Assembly (NCBI RefSeq): GCF_010093595.1
Contig: NW_022985437.1
Span: forward strand, 2,695,809 to 2,759,808
DNA from: Mytilinidion resinicola
Taxonomy: Eukaryota > Ascomycota > Dothideomycetes > Mytilinidiales > Mytilinidiaceae
Direction: 5' to 3'
Length of the DNA stretch: 64,000 nt
Position 1 is the stretch's first letter. Each line of letters begins with the position of its first letter. Position numbers and translations under genes: made by a program. This document shows, piece after piece, positions 1 to 10,222 of this stretch. The notes beneath the pieces are model-generated. The model saw only the letters and a list, made by a program, of their open reading frames with translations. It did not search any database and had not been told where the DNA came from.

Positions 1-2037
1 CTGCGCCTGCGTCCGACGTGCAGCAGCAGGACACGGCCAGCCCCAGCCCCCCGAGACTGCGGCACAAGCGCTCCAGCACCGCCATCCGCGACCTCAATGT
101 GATGCAGCGGGACCCTCCTGAGCCCGATCTGTCAAAGCCGGAGCAGCACCGCAACCCAGCCCCCAGCCCGACTGCAGATGAGATGGCTGTACCGAAGAAG
201 CGGCGGAAGAGCGGTCTGAAGAGTGTTTTTCGGAAGATGTTTGGGCGGCGCGGGAAAGACGAGGTCAAGCGAGAGAGCGTTGCGAGGCATGGGTATCATC
301 GTAGCGTAAGTTTTTGTGCCTGTATTAGTAGCTGTGTGTCTGCGTGAAGGCTAATTGATTTAGGACCCGGGCGTATTGAGCGCTGTGCAGAATCGCTCCA
401 AAGAGAATGCAAATGCGATCCGGGCGAGGAGTAAGAGCAGTCTTTCTGTTCGGGATCAACGGATTTCAGACCTCCCGGTGCGCGAGCTCAAACCGCTAAA
501 TCCACTCGGAGCCCATCTCCCCTTTCCTATGAATGTTAATGCCCCTGAGGAATCGAGCCCATCACACGATTATCTGACGTTCGAGCATCCAATCCGCCAT
601 CGCCGCCGAGCAACTTTACCCAGCGTCGTCCTCTCTAACAGCGAAATCGCCGCCCTCTCGGCCATCTGGAGCGCTACCGGCGCAAGAGTAAAGCCAAGCG
701 AGGATAGAGCACTGGACGAAGGCATCCCATCCCCAGAAATCGGCATCGCTCTCTCCAGCCCCACCCACGCAAAAAGGCGGTCGCGGAGCGCAGGCGCTCT
801 GCGAGAACTGAGCACGCGGCAAGATTCTATCCCGCGGCGACGGAGCGCAGAGATCAGGTACTGGCGGACGAGTGGTATGGATGGTTCTGTCAGCGTGTAC
901 AGCACTGCGACCCCACGACCTACGACAGGCGACGACACGACCCACACTGGAAATCCGGCCGTTGAAGAGATAGAAAAAGGGCCTTCACTTTCCCTACCAC
1001 CAGAAACGAATTTACCAGGAGCAGCGTTAGTAGACCATCATAACGAAACCTTAAACGACCCTTTCAACCTCTCCGACCCTGTCCCATTTGAAGTCAATTT
1101 CGGGGCCTTCAAATCGTCCTTCTCTGAATCTCAAGGCGAAGACGAAGAGAAAGATATGACCGTTGAATCTCCAGCCCCCTCACTCGCGCCCCTGAAACTA
1201 GAAGACCGCGTCCAACGCCTCGAGAGCGGTATGCTCGTCCTCGAGCAATCGCTGCACCGCCTAACAGGCCGTTCGCACCGCCAAACCATAATCCTAGAAA
1301 ACGCGCCAAAGGGGCGCCGCGCTAACAGCGCATCCACGGTCCGCGACGACGCAGATTCGCGACCTCCATCTATGAAATCGCTGAAATCGAAACCACAGTC
1401 CCGTAAATCGAGCGGGAAGAGCAGCACAGAAGCGTTGGCCCTGAAGGAGGATGACGATGAGCTGCCGGCGGGCGCGACGTTTCTTACCAGCCCGAGCTCG
1501 ACGCACTCGATGCGGACCACCTCCGCTCCTTTGCCCTTCCACTCACAAGCTGGTCCTCAATCCAGTACTACCCAACCCTCCGCAGCCGACCAAATCGCAG
1601 CCGTCAGCACGATATTGCGGCACGAGCGCGCCGCCCGCAAGGCTCTCGAACAGACGGTCTTAACGCTGCAGCGCGAGGTCGCCGAACTACGCGCTATGCT
1701 CCAGCAAACGCGCATCGCGTACCCGACGCCGAGTCCAGACGGTATTCTTGGCACGCACGAGACGGAACATGTTCTTACGCCGCGTGCGCATTGGAGGGAT
1801 ACGATACGAGATGAGCGGGAACTAGGGAAAGAGAGGGTGATGTCGCGCTTCAGTCGGAGCGAGAGCGAAGGCGGCGAGGAAGGGGATGATGAGGACGAGG
1901 AGATGGGCGTGAGTACGGCGGGGAGCGAGGTGACGAGTCCGGATGTCTGGGCGACGCCGAAGGAGGAGGGGAGTAAGGAATTTTTTGGGCGGCCGGGGGT
2001 GGTGAGGAGGGATACGGGGGAGAATGAGATGTTCTGA
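1..2037 (+). CDS. Hypothetical coiled-coil protein, 5' truncated by the window edge
   Basis: The reading frame is open from the first bases with no ATG, so the true start lies upstream. Exon 1 runs to 305; a 58 nt intron (306-363, GTAAGT to TAG, CTAAT branch point near 350) joins in phase to an exon ending at the TGA at 2035-2037. Near the join lies a basic block with KKRRKSGLKS followed by VFRKMFGRR, which looks like a nuclear-localisation or membrane-binding patch. Most of the rest is Ser/Pro/Arg-rich and predicted disordered. A heptad-like stretch (RAARKALEQTVLTLQREVAEL) about 120 residues from the end suggests a coiled coil, and the tail is acidic. I do not recognise a catalytic domain. 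The type is common among uncharacterised Pezizomycotina proteins; function unknown. Confidence 0.75.
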
Positions 2038-3641
2038 GAGAGACTTTTCCAAAAGAAAAAAGAGGAGCTCGGGGCACATGGCACGTTCTGGTTGTGGGAT
2101 CGGATAGGGATCGATTGTTGGCTGCGAAAATAGGGTTGAGTTGTGGATGAGACTTCAGGTTTAGGTTTGTGTGTTGTAAGATACCCCCGTCGATACTTCC
2201 TTTATTCTTCTTTTCAGGTCTTGTAGATTAAGCAGCTTAGCGTGGAAAATGGAAGTGCTTATTCAATCTGTGTATCGTCTCTTCTGCCCTCCGTCTTCTC
2301 TCGACGCCTATTTCACCTTCTTGAAAGTCTGTCTACTTCCTCCAGCCGCCTTACGAGAACACTCTTCGCTGGAAGAGAAGGATATGGCGCTTTCCCTCTT
2401 CTCTCATGGACTTCCCAAAAATCCCGATACTTATTATTTCGTAATGTGGAAGCCGCGGCGGAAGGTAAATAAGATGTCCTTGATCCCCCAAAACCTCCTC
2501 GAATGCGTAGCTTGAGCAGAATGACGTCACACCTGAGGTAGGTGTGAAAGCGCGGAAACATTCCCGGGCCTCGGGCCGCGAAAAAAAATTAAAAAATTGT
2601 TAGTGGTGGTTTCACAAGTAGTTAAGGATACCTACATATACATTTTTATTTTCCAGCAGTCCCCCAGTCAGAAGAGGAGCGGATCACTCAGTGGTTCAAC
2701 AGTTCCAGATTTCTCCTCAGTACTTGGGTTAAGTAAGGTACTTCACGTCTTTCGCCTCCCGCCCCCCTTCACATCTATATGGTGTGGAGGGGTAAGGTTT
2801 TGCATGGGTTCGATTCCCGCAGAGGCTGATTCTTTTTTTTGCCCTCGCCGCTACAAGGATCACGATCACCACCACCACCCCATAATTACCATCGAGCTCA
2901 TTGCTATCATCACACATCCTCCCAAAAACCCCTCCATCTCTACCCCCTGACGCTGCGCTCCACCACCTCCCCCACCAGGTTCCGCGCTCCGCCTCTCCAC
3001 TCTACTCGGCTATGGTTCTGTTTGTCGGCTGTGTTGATCCCACCATCGCGTCACCCGTGGCTTCGTGTTGCATCCCCCAACACTCCCCACAGACGAGGCC
3101 ATTGATTTCTTGTAAGGGCAGTTTGATCCCGCCCACAGCGTCCGTCCCGATCTTGATTTCTTGTATCGCAGACTGTGAAGTCTGCGCGCTCTGTCTCTTT
3201 GGAATGATAGATGGAGCGAGGGAGGGAGGTTTTATACTCGAGGAAGCAAGGGGAGGATAAGGGGCAACGTGATAGCGCGGTCCCCGCGTGAACCAACCCT
3301 GTGGTTGGACACGTGGCAGCGAATGCAATAGCGAGGCAGCTGGATAGCTCAAGGTTGGAGATGCGGCGGAGCCCAGTAGAGCCTACGCAATCTAATGGTA
3401 GCGAGGTAGGCCTAATGTCAAGTATCAACTCGCATAATCTGATTCCGGAGGCAGAGAGAAAGGTAGTGGAAGTCCGCGACACAGATGTGGGAATAGTTAT
3501 ATCACAAGCAGAAGCAGAGATCCAAGGTTTCAATTAAACCCTATGGTAGGCGCTTACTGCGTACTCCACCAGGAAAGCCGTAAAGCCGACAACTACCTCT
3601 GTATCCAAACCCGCAGACGCCCAGTCCTAGCTCGACGGGGG
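2038..3641. other. Intergenic region, no supported gene
   Basis: I see no convincing gene. Several short ORFs on both strands lack conserved-looking composition and splice continuity. At 2762-2792 there is a ten-pair hairpin (arm CCCCTTCACA, one G-T pair). At about 2807 GGTTCGATTCC matches an RNA polymerase III B box, but no tRNA fold can be built around it. The region probably holds the 3' UTRs of both flanking genes. Confidence 0.5.
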
Positions 3642-5798
3642 CTACGCCTTCACGAACCCCTCGTCCTCGTCCTCCTCCATCACCGTTTCTAGGCTGTGAA
3701 CCACCCAGTCCTCGCCATCCATCTTCTCCCTCTCTGCCTTCCCACGCTCCTTCGCCTCCCGGATCTTCCTCCAGCTTTCTTGGCTCTTCTTCGCGTCCCG
3801 CCGCCGATCAATCTCCCTCGTACGAGAATCCTCTATGCTGATCGTGAGTGTCCCAACGCAGGCGCGAAGCCAGTCTTTAACCCAGCCGCTCGCTTCAATC
3901 GCTAGATCAGCGACGTGAATGCCTGCCGACCACGCCCCGTCGAAACAGCGCTTGAGAAACGGAAAAAGAACCGAGCGCTCCGCGTACGCTTTCCCCCCGT
4001 CTCGTGCGCAATTGGCGATGACATCGGCGGCGGAGGAGAGGAGGTCGGCGTAGAACGCTAGCCGGGCGAGGACGAAAGCGGGGAGGTGGATGAACAGGTC
4101 CGTGACAAACGCCCGTGTGAGATCGTTGATGGCGAAGCCGATGTTCTCGAGCGTGTCTTCCACCGTGTCTGCGATGTCGCGCTGACGCACATTGTGGACA
4201 GCTTCGCGGGCGGCGCTCATGATGGAGTCGAGGAAGGAGGCATACGCAGCGGCCGCAGAGGCGGCGGAATCGAAGGGGCTGTCGCGGGACAGAAGCAAAA
4301 GGAGAGCTATAAGTAAGTATGGTGAAAACGGTATACAGACCGGCCACCGCGAGTTCCGCAGGAATAGGATGGCGAGGATCTCGGGGAGTGGGCTGTCTTC
4401 TGCTAAGGTCTCGGAGGCGTGATAGAGGATGGCGATGTAAAGCGTTACGATTGCTGATACGAGGGAGACTTCGATGGTGTGGAAGATGCGGGCGGCCAAG
4501 AGAATGAAGATACTAAGCGTTGTCGCGGATCCTGATGGGTGGACAGAGTCACGGATCTGGGCGCGAGTGCTCAGCGCATATGTCCCGAGGCGTACCCACG
4601 CTTTGGTGACCGTCGCTTTGGTGAGCGTTGCACAGCTCTTGTAGACATTATCTTCGGCCTGACCTGCCAGGACACCATCCTGACCTGTTGGAAACTCGTT
4701 CTTGTCCGCCTGGTTTGTCTCCTCGGGCAGGCCATGGAAAGATGCTGGAATGGAGACGTGGTCAGAAGTGCTGCTCTTCTCGGCGGGGCGGTCCTCTTGG
4801 GGCTGGCGTGAATCCTTTTCAAAGAACTCTCTAAAGCTATCGATCCAATCTGTGGAGACACGGGTTGCTTGGAAGTCTGCTTTGGTCGGCTCGTCGGGGG
4901 AGACTTCAGTCGAGGCCTTGCCACTCTCACTCTGGACGACGGATTCTTGAGGCTTGTCCTGGAGATCAGAAGCTTCCTTAAAGGCTTCAGGGCCTACCTC
5001 GGATGCGCCTATCCCCTTAGCCGGCTCTGCAAATCTTCCAAATGTCTTGAGCTTCATCCAAAATTCCAGACGGGCGATTTGATTGTCGAGGAGGGACGCA
5101 AGGAATTTTAGCCGAGTGAAGCCAATTTCGAAGTGCTTCTTGACCTTGTGCCCGAGTTGTAACAGCTTGATCTTCCGGGCCGTTGATTCGACTTTCTCAG
5201 TGGTCTTGGAGGGCTTGACAGGCTCGGCTGGGTGTTTGGATTCGACGGCGTCATTGGATTCCAGGGAGTTACCAGATTCCAGAGCGCGCTTCAGGATGTC
5301 AGGGTTTCGCCCCAAGTTCTTCAACTCCTCGAGCTTGTCATGTATGGGCTGAGAGGTATCATGGCCCCTCAGGTCCCTAGGTTTTTTGCTTTTCATCTGA
5401 CATTCTTGTGATGCGCTTTCAATAGACACAGCGCACCCCCGCTCCTCAATGTCGCCGAATTCGTAATCGGGAGATTTGTCGAGCTGTTGGGACCCAGGAT
5501 TATACGCGCGGATTGGAGACGGCCACGGAGACGGTGGTATTGGTGGCGACAGCGACGCCGCTGGGGAGGGTGACGACACGTCGCAATCATGCTGGACGTA
5601 CGTCGACACCGGTATGTTCAAGAGCGCCGGGAATCCACTTGAGATGACGTTCGGGAGAACAAATATAGTCCACAGGGAAACGAGGGAATAGAGGATGTTA
5701 TAGAGCGTCACAGTAGGCTTTGAAGCTGGCGGAGTGTCGTTTTGCGATGCCGGCGACGACACCGAGATCACCTCGTCGGTGGGTGTGGTGTCGCTCAT
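3642..5798 (-). CDS. Multi-pass membrane protein with acidic C-terminal coiled coil, unknown function
   Basis: An uninterrupted 718-residue frame starting at the ATG at 5796-5798. A hydrophobic segment lies at about residues 29-60 (LYSLVSLWTIFVLPNVIS). A long charged Ser/Glu/Lys-rich region follows (about 85-420). Then come two or three hydrophobic helices (LSIFILLAARIF, LVSAIVTLYIAIL, YLLIALLLLLS), amphipathic helical sequence, and a Lys/Glu-rich tail (RRDAKKSQESWRKIREAKER) ending in an acidic run. The hydrophobic helices suggest an organelle or ER membrane protein. I recognise no family. The single exon and even codon use argue that it is a real gene. Confidence 0.7.
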   Translation of the reverse strand: MSDTTPTDEVISVSSPASQNDTPPASKPTVTLYNILYSLVSLWTIFVLPNVISSGFPALLNIPVSTYVQHDCDVSSPSPAASLSPPIPPSPWPSPIRAYNPGSQQLDKSPDYEFGDIEERGCAVSIESASQECQMKSKKPRDLRGHDTSQPIHDKLEELKNLGRNPDILKRALESGNSLESNDAVESKHPAEPVKPSKTTEKVESTARKIKLLQLGHKVKKHFEIGFTRLKFLASLLDNQIARLEFWMKLKTFGRFAEPAKGIGASEVGPEAFKEASDLQDKPQESVVQSESGKASTEVSPDEPTKADFQATRVSTDWIDSFREFFEKDSRQPQEDRPAEKSSTSDHVSIPASFHGLPEETNQADKNEFPTGQDGVLAGQAEDNVYKSCATLTKATVTKAWVRLGTYALSTRAQIRDSVHPSGSATTLSIFILLAARIFHTIEVSLVSAIVTLYIAILYHASETLAEDSPLPEILAILFLRNSRWPVCIPFSPYLLIALLLLLSRDSPFDSAASAAAAYASFLDSIMSAAREAVHNVRQRDIADTVEDTLENIGFAINDLTRAFVTDLFIHLPAFVLARLAFYADLLSSAADVIANCARDGGKAYAERSVLFPFLKRCFDGAWSAGIHVADLAIEASGWVKDWLRACVGTLTISIEDSRTREIDRRRDAKKSQESWRKIREAKERGKAEREKMDGEDWVVHSLETVMEEDEDEGFVKA

Positions 5799-6497
5799 GG
5801 TGCGCGTGTGGTGGTTGATATTGCTGCTGTGTCTTGTAATTGCAGGTGATGGTGGATGGAAGGTTTAGAGAAGAAAGTACGAGAGTGTGGCTCTAAAATT
5901 ATGTGGCCTTTCCTTCACTTTGGAACGTGATTGATGTGGTTAGGCGTGTTGGTGAACTAAGGCTGCGATGAAGATTCCTTAGCTTCCGAATCACATTTTC
6001 AGTTACCACATCGTGTGATTTATAGTAGTGTTGAATTCATCACCAAATCGGGTTAGCCTCATGGTGAATGTTGTTCTCTGCCATTTTGTCTTCTTGCGGT
6101 GACTGATTCGACAAGACTTGGCTTATGAAAAAGTGTGCAATATAAATGGTGAAGTCTAGCCCACGTGAGCCACGGATCCGTTTAGAGTTGGCGAGGGTTC
6201 CATCATGCATGATATTGCATACCGTTCGCACGTGTATCATATTGCATCCAAGAAGACTAACTGAAGACTTTTCTGTCGATGGCACGCTTGATAATAGATG
6301 TCTATGGGGGCGGCCAGGCTAGATGGCCAATCGGTTACGAGCATCCCGTTGAAAACTGCCTTGATAATGACTGCATTCAACGTTGGAAGCAAAACAAATT
6401 AATAAATATTGGAGTACTTCAAGTAGCAGTGGAGGAATAGGAATATCCCACTTCAAGGACCGCACACCTCCAGTTGCCCACTAACCTTTCTTGCGAA
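5799..6497. other. Intergenic region, nothing recognised
   Basis: About 700 bp between two minus-strand genes. It should hold the promoter of the membrane protein and the 3' UTR of the F-box-like gene. One short minus-strand ORF (6040-6285) shows no protein-like features. Confidence 0.5.
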
Positions 6498-7466
6498 TCA
6501 CTTTTCCCGTTCAGAGCGGCCCTGCACCGTAACCCCATACAGCATTATCTCCTTGAATACGATCGCAATGTCGAGGTATATTTTATCTGGACGGAACAGA
6601 CATTCAGAAACCATTCTTGGGAGTGCTGCACATAGTAGGTTTCCGATAATGTCGAAGTTGTCTTTTGGGGTGTTACATAATAAAGCCATCTTCTTGTACA
6701 ACTCTTTAAGTGCATTTCTAGAATCTTGAGTAGTGCCAGCGCCTCCTTCCAGCCGTGCGTACTGCGTGGACATCCAGTCGTTGGCAAGGCGTGTTATCTT
6801 GGCGGCCAATTTTACCGCTTGGTCGTTGGTGAGCTTTCCGTGGCCTCTCCCCGAGAAATTGAGTACTAGCTCAATCTTCGATGTTTTTGTGGCCATGACG
6901 CGTCTGAAAGCTGCACTTTCGAAGAACGCATCAGCCCTGCGGATTGCCAAGGACCTTTCGCGCAACGCACCAGCCCTGTTCATTCTTAGGGAATTGTAGG
7001 CATATCCGCTGAATACATAGGTGCGGGGTATTGCAAAGAACAGCGAGCCGAATTCATGTCTAATTTGAGGGTGTATGTCATAGAAAGGTGTTCGCTTGCG
7101 GTGTGGACCGGTGAATGTTATTGAGTATGGGAACGATGCCGCGACGTAGGAGTAGATCTCGTTGCGAATCTCTGGCGGCAGGTCGGCGAAGCTGGCTTTC
7201 GTAGAATCCGCAGCTACGAGCAATGCTATGGGCCTGGAGGCAGTAGGAGGAGGCGTGAGAAGCTTCGAATCTTGAGGTATGGTTGGTGGAGTACGATATT
7301 TCCGAGGTATTCGAGAGTGGGGAGCATTCGCAAGAGCCAAAGCAGAAGCAAAAGCACAAGCGATGGCTATCTGTGGTGGCGTCCTTTCATCTTCAACGGG
7401 TGCCCTGTTCGAGTCCATTGGGGCTGTGGAATTGTGAGTTGTGGATATGGGAAGTATTGGCGGCAA
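6498..7466 (-). CDS. F-box-like domain protein
   Basis: A 322-residue single-exon frame from the ATG at 7464-7466. After a Pro-rich leader, residues about 91-115 read FADLPPEIRNEIYSYV, the LPxEIRxxIY signature of fungal F-box-like proteins. It is followed by a predominantly helical region with PHRKRTPFYDIHPQIRHEFG, where the 'L/I-R-xE' pattern after a short loop is typical of the same family. Such proteins often act as substrate adaptors of SCF ubiquitin ligases, but many fungal members are uncharacterised. It differs clearly from the two F-box-like paralogues at 57.7-60.6 kb. The function is inferred from one motif. Confidence 0.7.
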   Translation of the reverse strand: MPPILPISTTHNSTAPMDSNRAPVEDERTPPQIAIACAFASALALANAPHSRIPRKYRTPPTIPQDSKLLTPPPTASRPIALLVAADSTKASFADLPPEIRNEIYSYVAASFPYSITFTGPHRKRTPFYDIHPQIRHEFGSLFFAIPRTYVFSGYAYNSLRMNRAGALRERSLAIRRADAFFESAAFRRVMATKTSKIELVLNFSGRGHGKLTNDQAVKLAAKITRLANDWMSTQYARLEGGAGTTQDSRNALKELYKKMALLCNTPKDNFDIIGNLLCAALPRMVSECLFRPDKIYLDIAIVFKEIMLYGVTVQGRSEREK

Positions 7467-8189
7467 TGCTAGCCTTGCTGAGACTAACAGACTTCGAAAG
7501 ATAGTTATTCGTGATCAGAATGGTTAGCTAGAAGCTTTAGTGAGGCCGTGGACGGTTAAGCTGTCGACAATTGTGATATTTCGTTGTTGTGATGAAGCGT
7601 AAACAGAGGAGGGAGGGGCGGCAACGGCGGAGTGAAATGGGACGGAACGAGGCTCTTCAGCACGGACCATGGCTTCACGTGATCTTTGAATATCTGCAAC
7701 ATCAGCGACTTCGATTTCGAACTTCTAACCGTGAAGGTGGATAAAGGAACGTAGAGGCCTATTCCTTCTGTGAAAGAATGTTCAAAAGGAAGTTTGATGC
7801 CTTTAGCTCATCACGTGCTAGTTTCCTATCTTTAGCTCCTCGTATTCCTCGCATCTACATCTCGTTCTGATCGCAATCTTATTGAACGCGACTCCCATCC
7901 ATTACACGTCCATAACGCCCCTCATCACCATCTACCCGGAAACAGCTACTTCGCGCTGCAGGTGAGGAGACACGTACCAATAAATGCTATACTTTTACAA
8001 GGTGAAGGCGAGTCAAGCATGCAGTGGCGCCTTTTGAGTTGAGATGATTTCAGACAGCCGCCTCATATGCATCAAGATGGTGAAACGTACTTACTAGTCC
8101 CATCGCATTGATATATAAATCCGATAATGTCCTTCTGTTATATCTTCCTTTGTCCTTCTCTTAAACGAACTCAACACCACCTCCCCTCA
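7467..8189. promoter_or_regulatory. Divergent promoter region of the F-box-like and FAD monooxygenase genes
   Basis: 723 bp between two divergent start codons. TATATAAA at 8112-8119 sits about 75 nt upstream of the preferred monooxygenase ATG and is a credible TATA box. No gene is seen inside. Confidence 0.45.
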
Positions 8190-9456
8190 ATGCCCATCAA
8201 ACACATCATCATCATAGGCGGCGGCATCGCAGGAGTCGCATCCGCCCTCGCCCTCATCCGACTTAACAAAATATCCTGCTCCGTTTTCGAAATCCGCTCA
8301 GAGCCTACGACAATCGGCGGTGCCATCAACCTCACGCCTAACGCGCTTCGCTATCTGGACTATCTAAGAGTACTCCCTCGCTTGTTGCGTAAAGGATGCG
8401 AAGTCTATCACATTGATGTGATTTCTCAGCGGACAGGAGCGAATCTCGGGCGAATTGATTTCGACAAAGTCGAGAAGTTCAAGCATCGCGCGCTGCGGAT
8501 CCTTCGAGCTGATCTGCTGGAGGCACTGTTGGAAGAGCTTGAAGAGTCGGGGGTGAAGGTGCAATACAGCAAGCGGATTGAATCGGTGCTTGAGCGAGAT
8601 GACGGCGTCGAAGCTACATTTGATGATGGGACGACAGTGGTCGGAGATATGCTTCTAGGTTGCGATGGGATTCATTCTTCCGTCCGCATGAACTTCGTCC
8701 AGCCGGAACGGAAGCCTGTGTACACCGGCATTGCCGTCACCTACGGCTTCTTGAGTGCAGGTGGCCTATCGGAACTCTTGCCGTTCGACTCCACAGCCGC
8801 GATCTTTGGCCGGTTCGGTACCTTCCTGATGTCGTTCTACACTGTAGATAAATCGCAGCTCTACATTTCTGTTGTGACGGAGACCAAAGATGTGGGGAGT
8901 AGAGAGGGATGTCTGGTCAAAGGCAGCGATCAGGATGCCCTTAAAGACGACATCTTGCGGAGGTTCGCTGGGTCTGCGATGCCGTGTCTTGAGACTGGGA
9001 TGCAGAAAGTTGACTCTTGGGTGCTATATCCGGTTTTCAAGCTTCCGCCACATGGAGTTTGGCACTCTGGTCGGTTGTTGCTGCTCGGGGATGCTGCACA
9101 CGCTGTAGGCCTATCCATTTGCGTATGTTTTGCTACCGCTAATACCGCTTCAGATGCCACCGCAAGGTGAGAGTGTTGGCCTGGTCCTAGAAGACGTCGT
9201 TTTCTTTTCGCGGTTGGTTTCTCATCATAAGGGAAAAGCCGTTTCTCGTATATTTCAAGGTTACGATTCCCTGCGAAGGGCTCGGATTGACGCTGTATAC
9301 AAAGAAGCTACCTTTCGTTGGGAGACAGCAAGAGATCGAGGGTGGCTAATGACCGTTATTATGGAGTGGATGATGTGGATTTTTATTAGGCTGATGGCTG
9401 GAACGAAAGAGCGGGACTTCCAGTTTGATGTTCGAGATATTGAGCTGCCTAACTAG
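8190..9456 (+). CDS. FAD-dependent monooxygenase (salicylate hydroxylase-like)
   Basis: Two exons, 8190-9104 and 9154-9456, are separated by a 49 nt intron (GTAGGC to TTCAG, branch GCTAAT). The join gives 405 residues with no frame break. The N-terminus is a Rossmann FAD fold (IIIIGGGIAGVASALALI, GxGxxG at about 10-15). LGCDGIHSSVR is the DG motif, and LLLGDAAHA followed across the splice by MPPQGESVGL is the GD motif that contacts FAD ribitol. Length and motif order match the class A flavoprotein aromatic hydroxylases, which use NAD(P)H and O2. An ATG at 8127 would add 21 residues, but they sit outside the fold, so 8190 is preferred. The substrate cannot be read from sequence. Confidence 0.88.
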
Positions 9457-10222
9457 AATCACCGCCTAATCATCGAGTACTTTCTGGAAATAGTTGCACT
9501 AGTATACTAAGGGAATTACTTTTGGGGCCCTAACACACTTGCATATTTACATGCAAAAAGCCTAGCATTGTGAAAAGCTTGTCTCTGAGATCTTAACACT
9601 TCATCCGAGGGGTATGAGCACCCGCGACCTGTGTGTCAATTGTAATTGCGTACAAAAGGACTGGTGAGCACCATGTGTGTACACACTCCGATGCCTGATC
9701 GTCGTGAATATTGATCGGATCAGATACCAACAAGCGTTGTCGACGACACAAGCAGACTTCAGGTACTCGTCATTCCTGTTCACTTTAGTAAAGTGCTTGT
9801 CAAGGTGAGCTGCGATTATCACAACGGGTTCAAGCCCAGCCCGCAGCCCGCAGCGTGTGGGCTTAGACAATGTGGTGGTGCATCGAAGCACGGGCCAACC
9901 TTAACAGCGTCAAGGCATATCTGGAGGTCTAGTGCAAATTTGAAGCTTTAGGTGGGATGGGTGGTATTCGAGCGACGGAAACCCTTTTCTAAACACAACA
10001 ACACCAAGGCTGAGCTGAACATGTTAAAAGCACGGAATCGCGAGGTGTTACTTTCGGAATTGTCCCTCTTTTGCGGCTGATTTGGTGGCTTATGCGCCTT
10101 GACGCTGGTGGCTCAGCCCGCAAGATCGCACCTCTTGGCGGGCACCCAGATTCTCTTCGTCGCAAGCACCTCCATCTTGTGGTTCAGGACTCCATCCTCA
10201 TCGCAGCGGGAAACGAGCAACA
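9457..10222. other. Intergenic region, nothing recognised
   Basis: 766 bp between two co-directional genes. Small ORFs on both strands show no conserved features. It presumably contains the DUF2235 gene promoter. Confidence 0.5.

Noticed and set aside
1109..2084. Several antisense ORFs in the first gene
   Set aside because: Shadows of the Ser/Arg-rich coding strand; none has its own start context or domain.
2690..2830. tRNA gene suggested by GGTTCGATTCC and a CACTCAGTGGTT box-A-like sequence
   Set aside because: The acceptor arms do not pair, the T-stem has mismatches and the box spacing is about 118 nt. At most it is a relic of a tRNA-derived sequence.
3002..3537. Three overlapping ORFs on both strands
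   Set aside because: No conserved motif, no codon bias and mutual overlap; none can be preferred.
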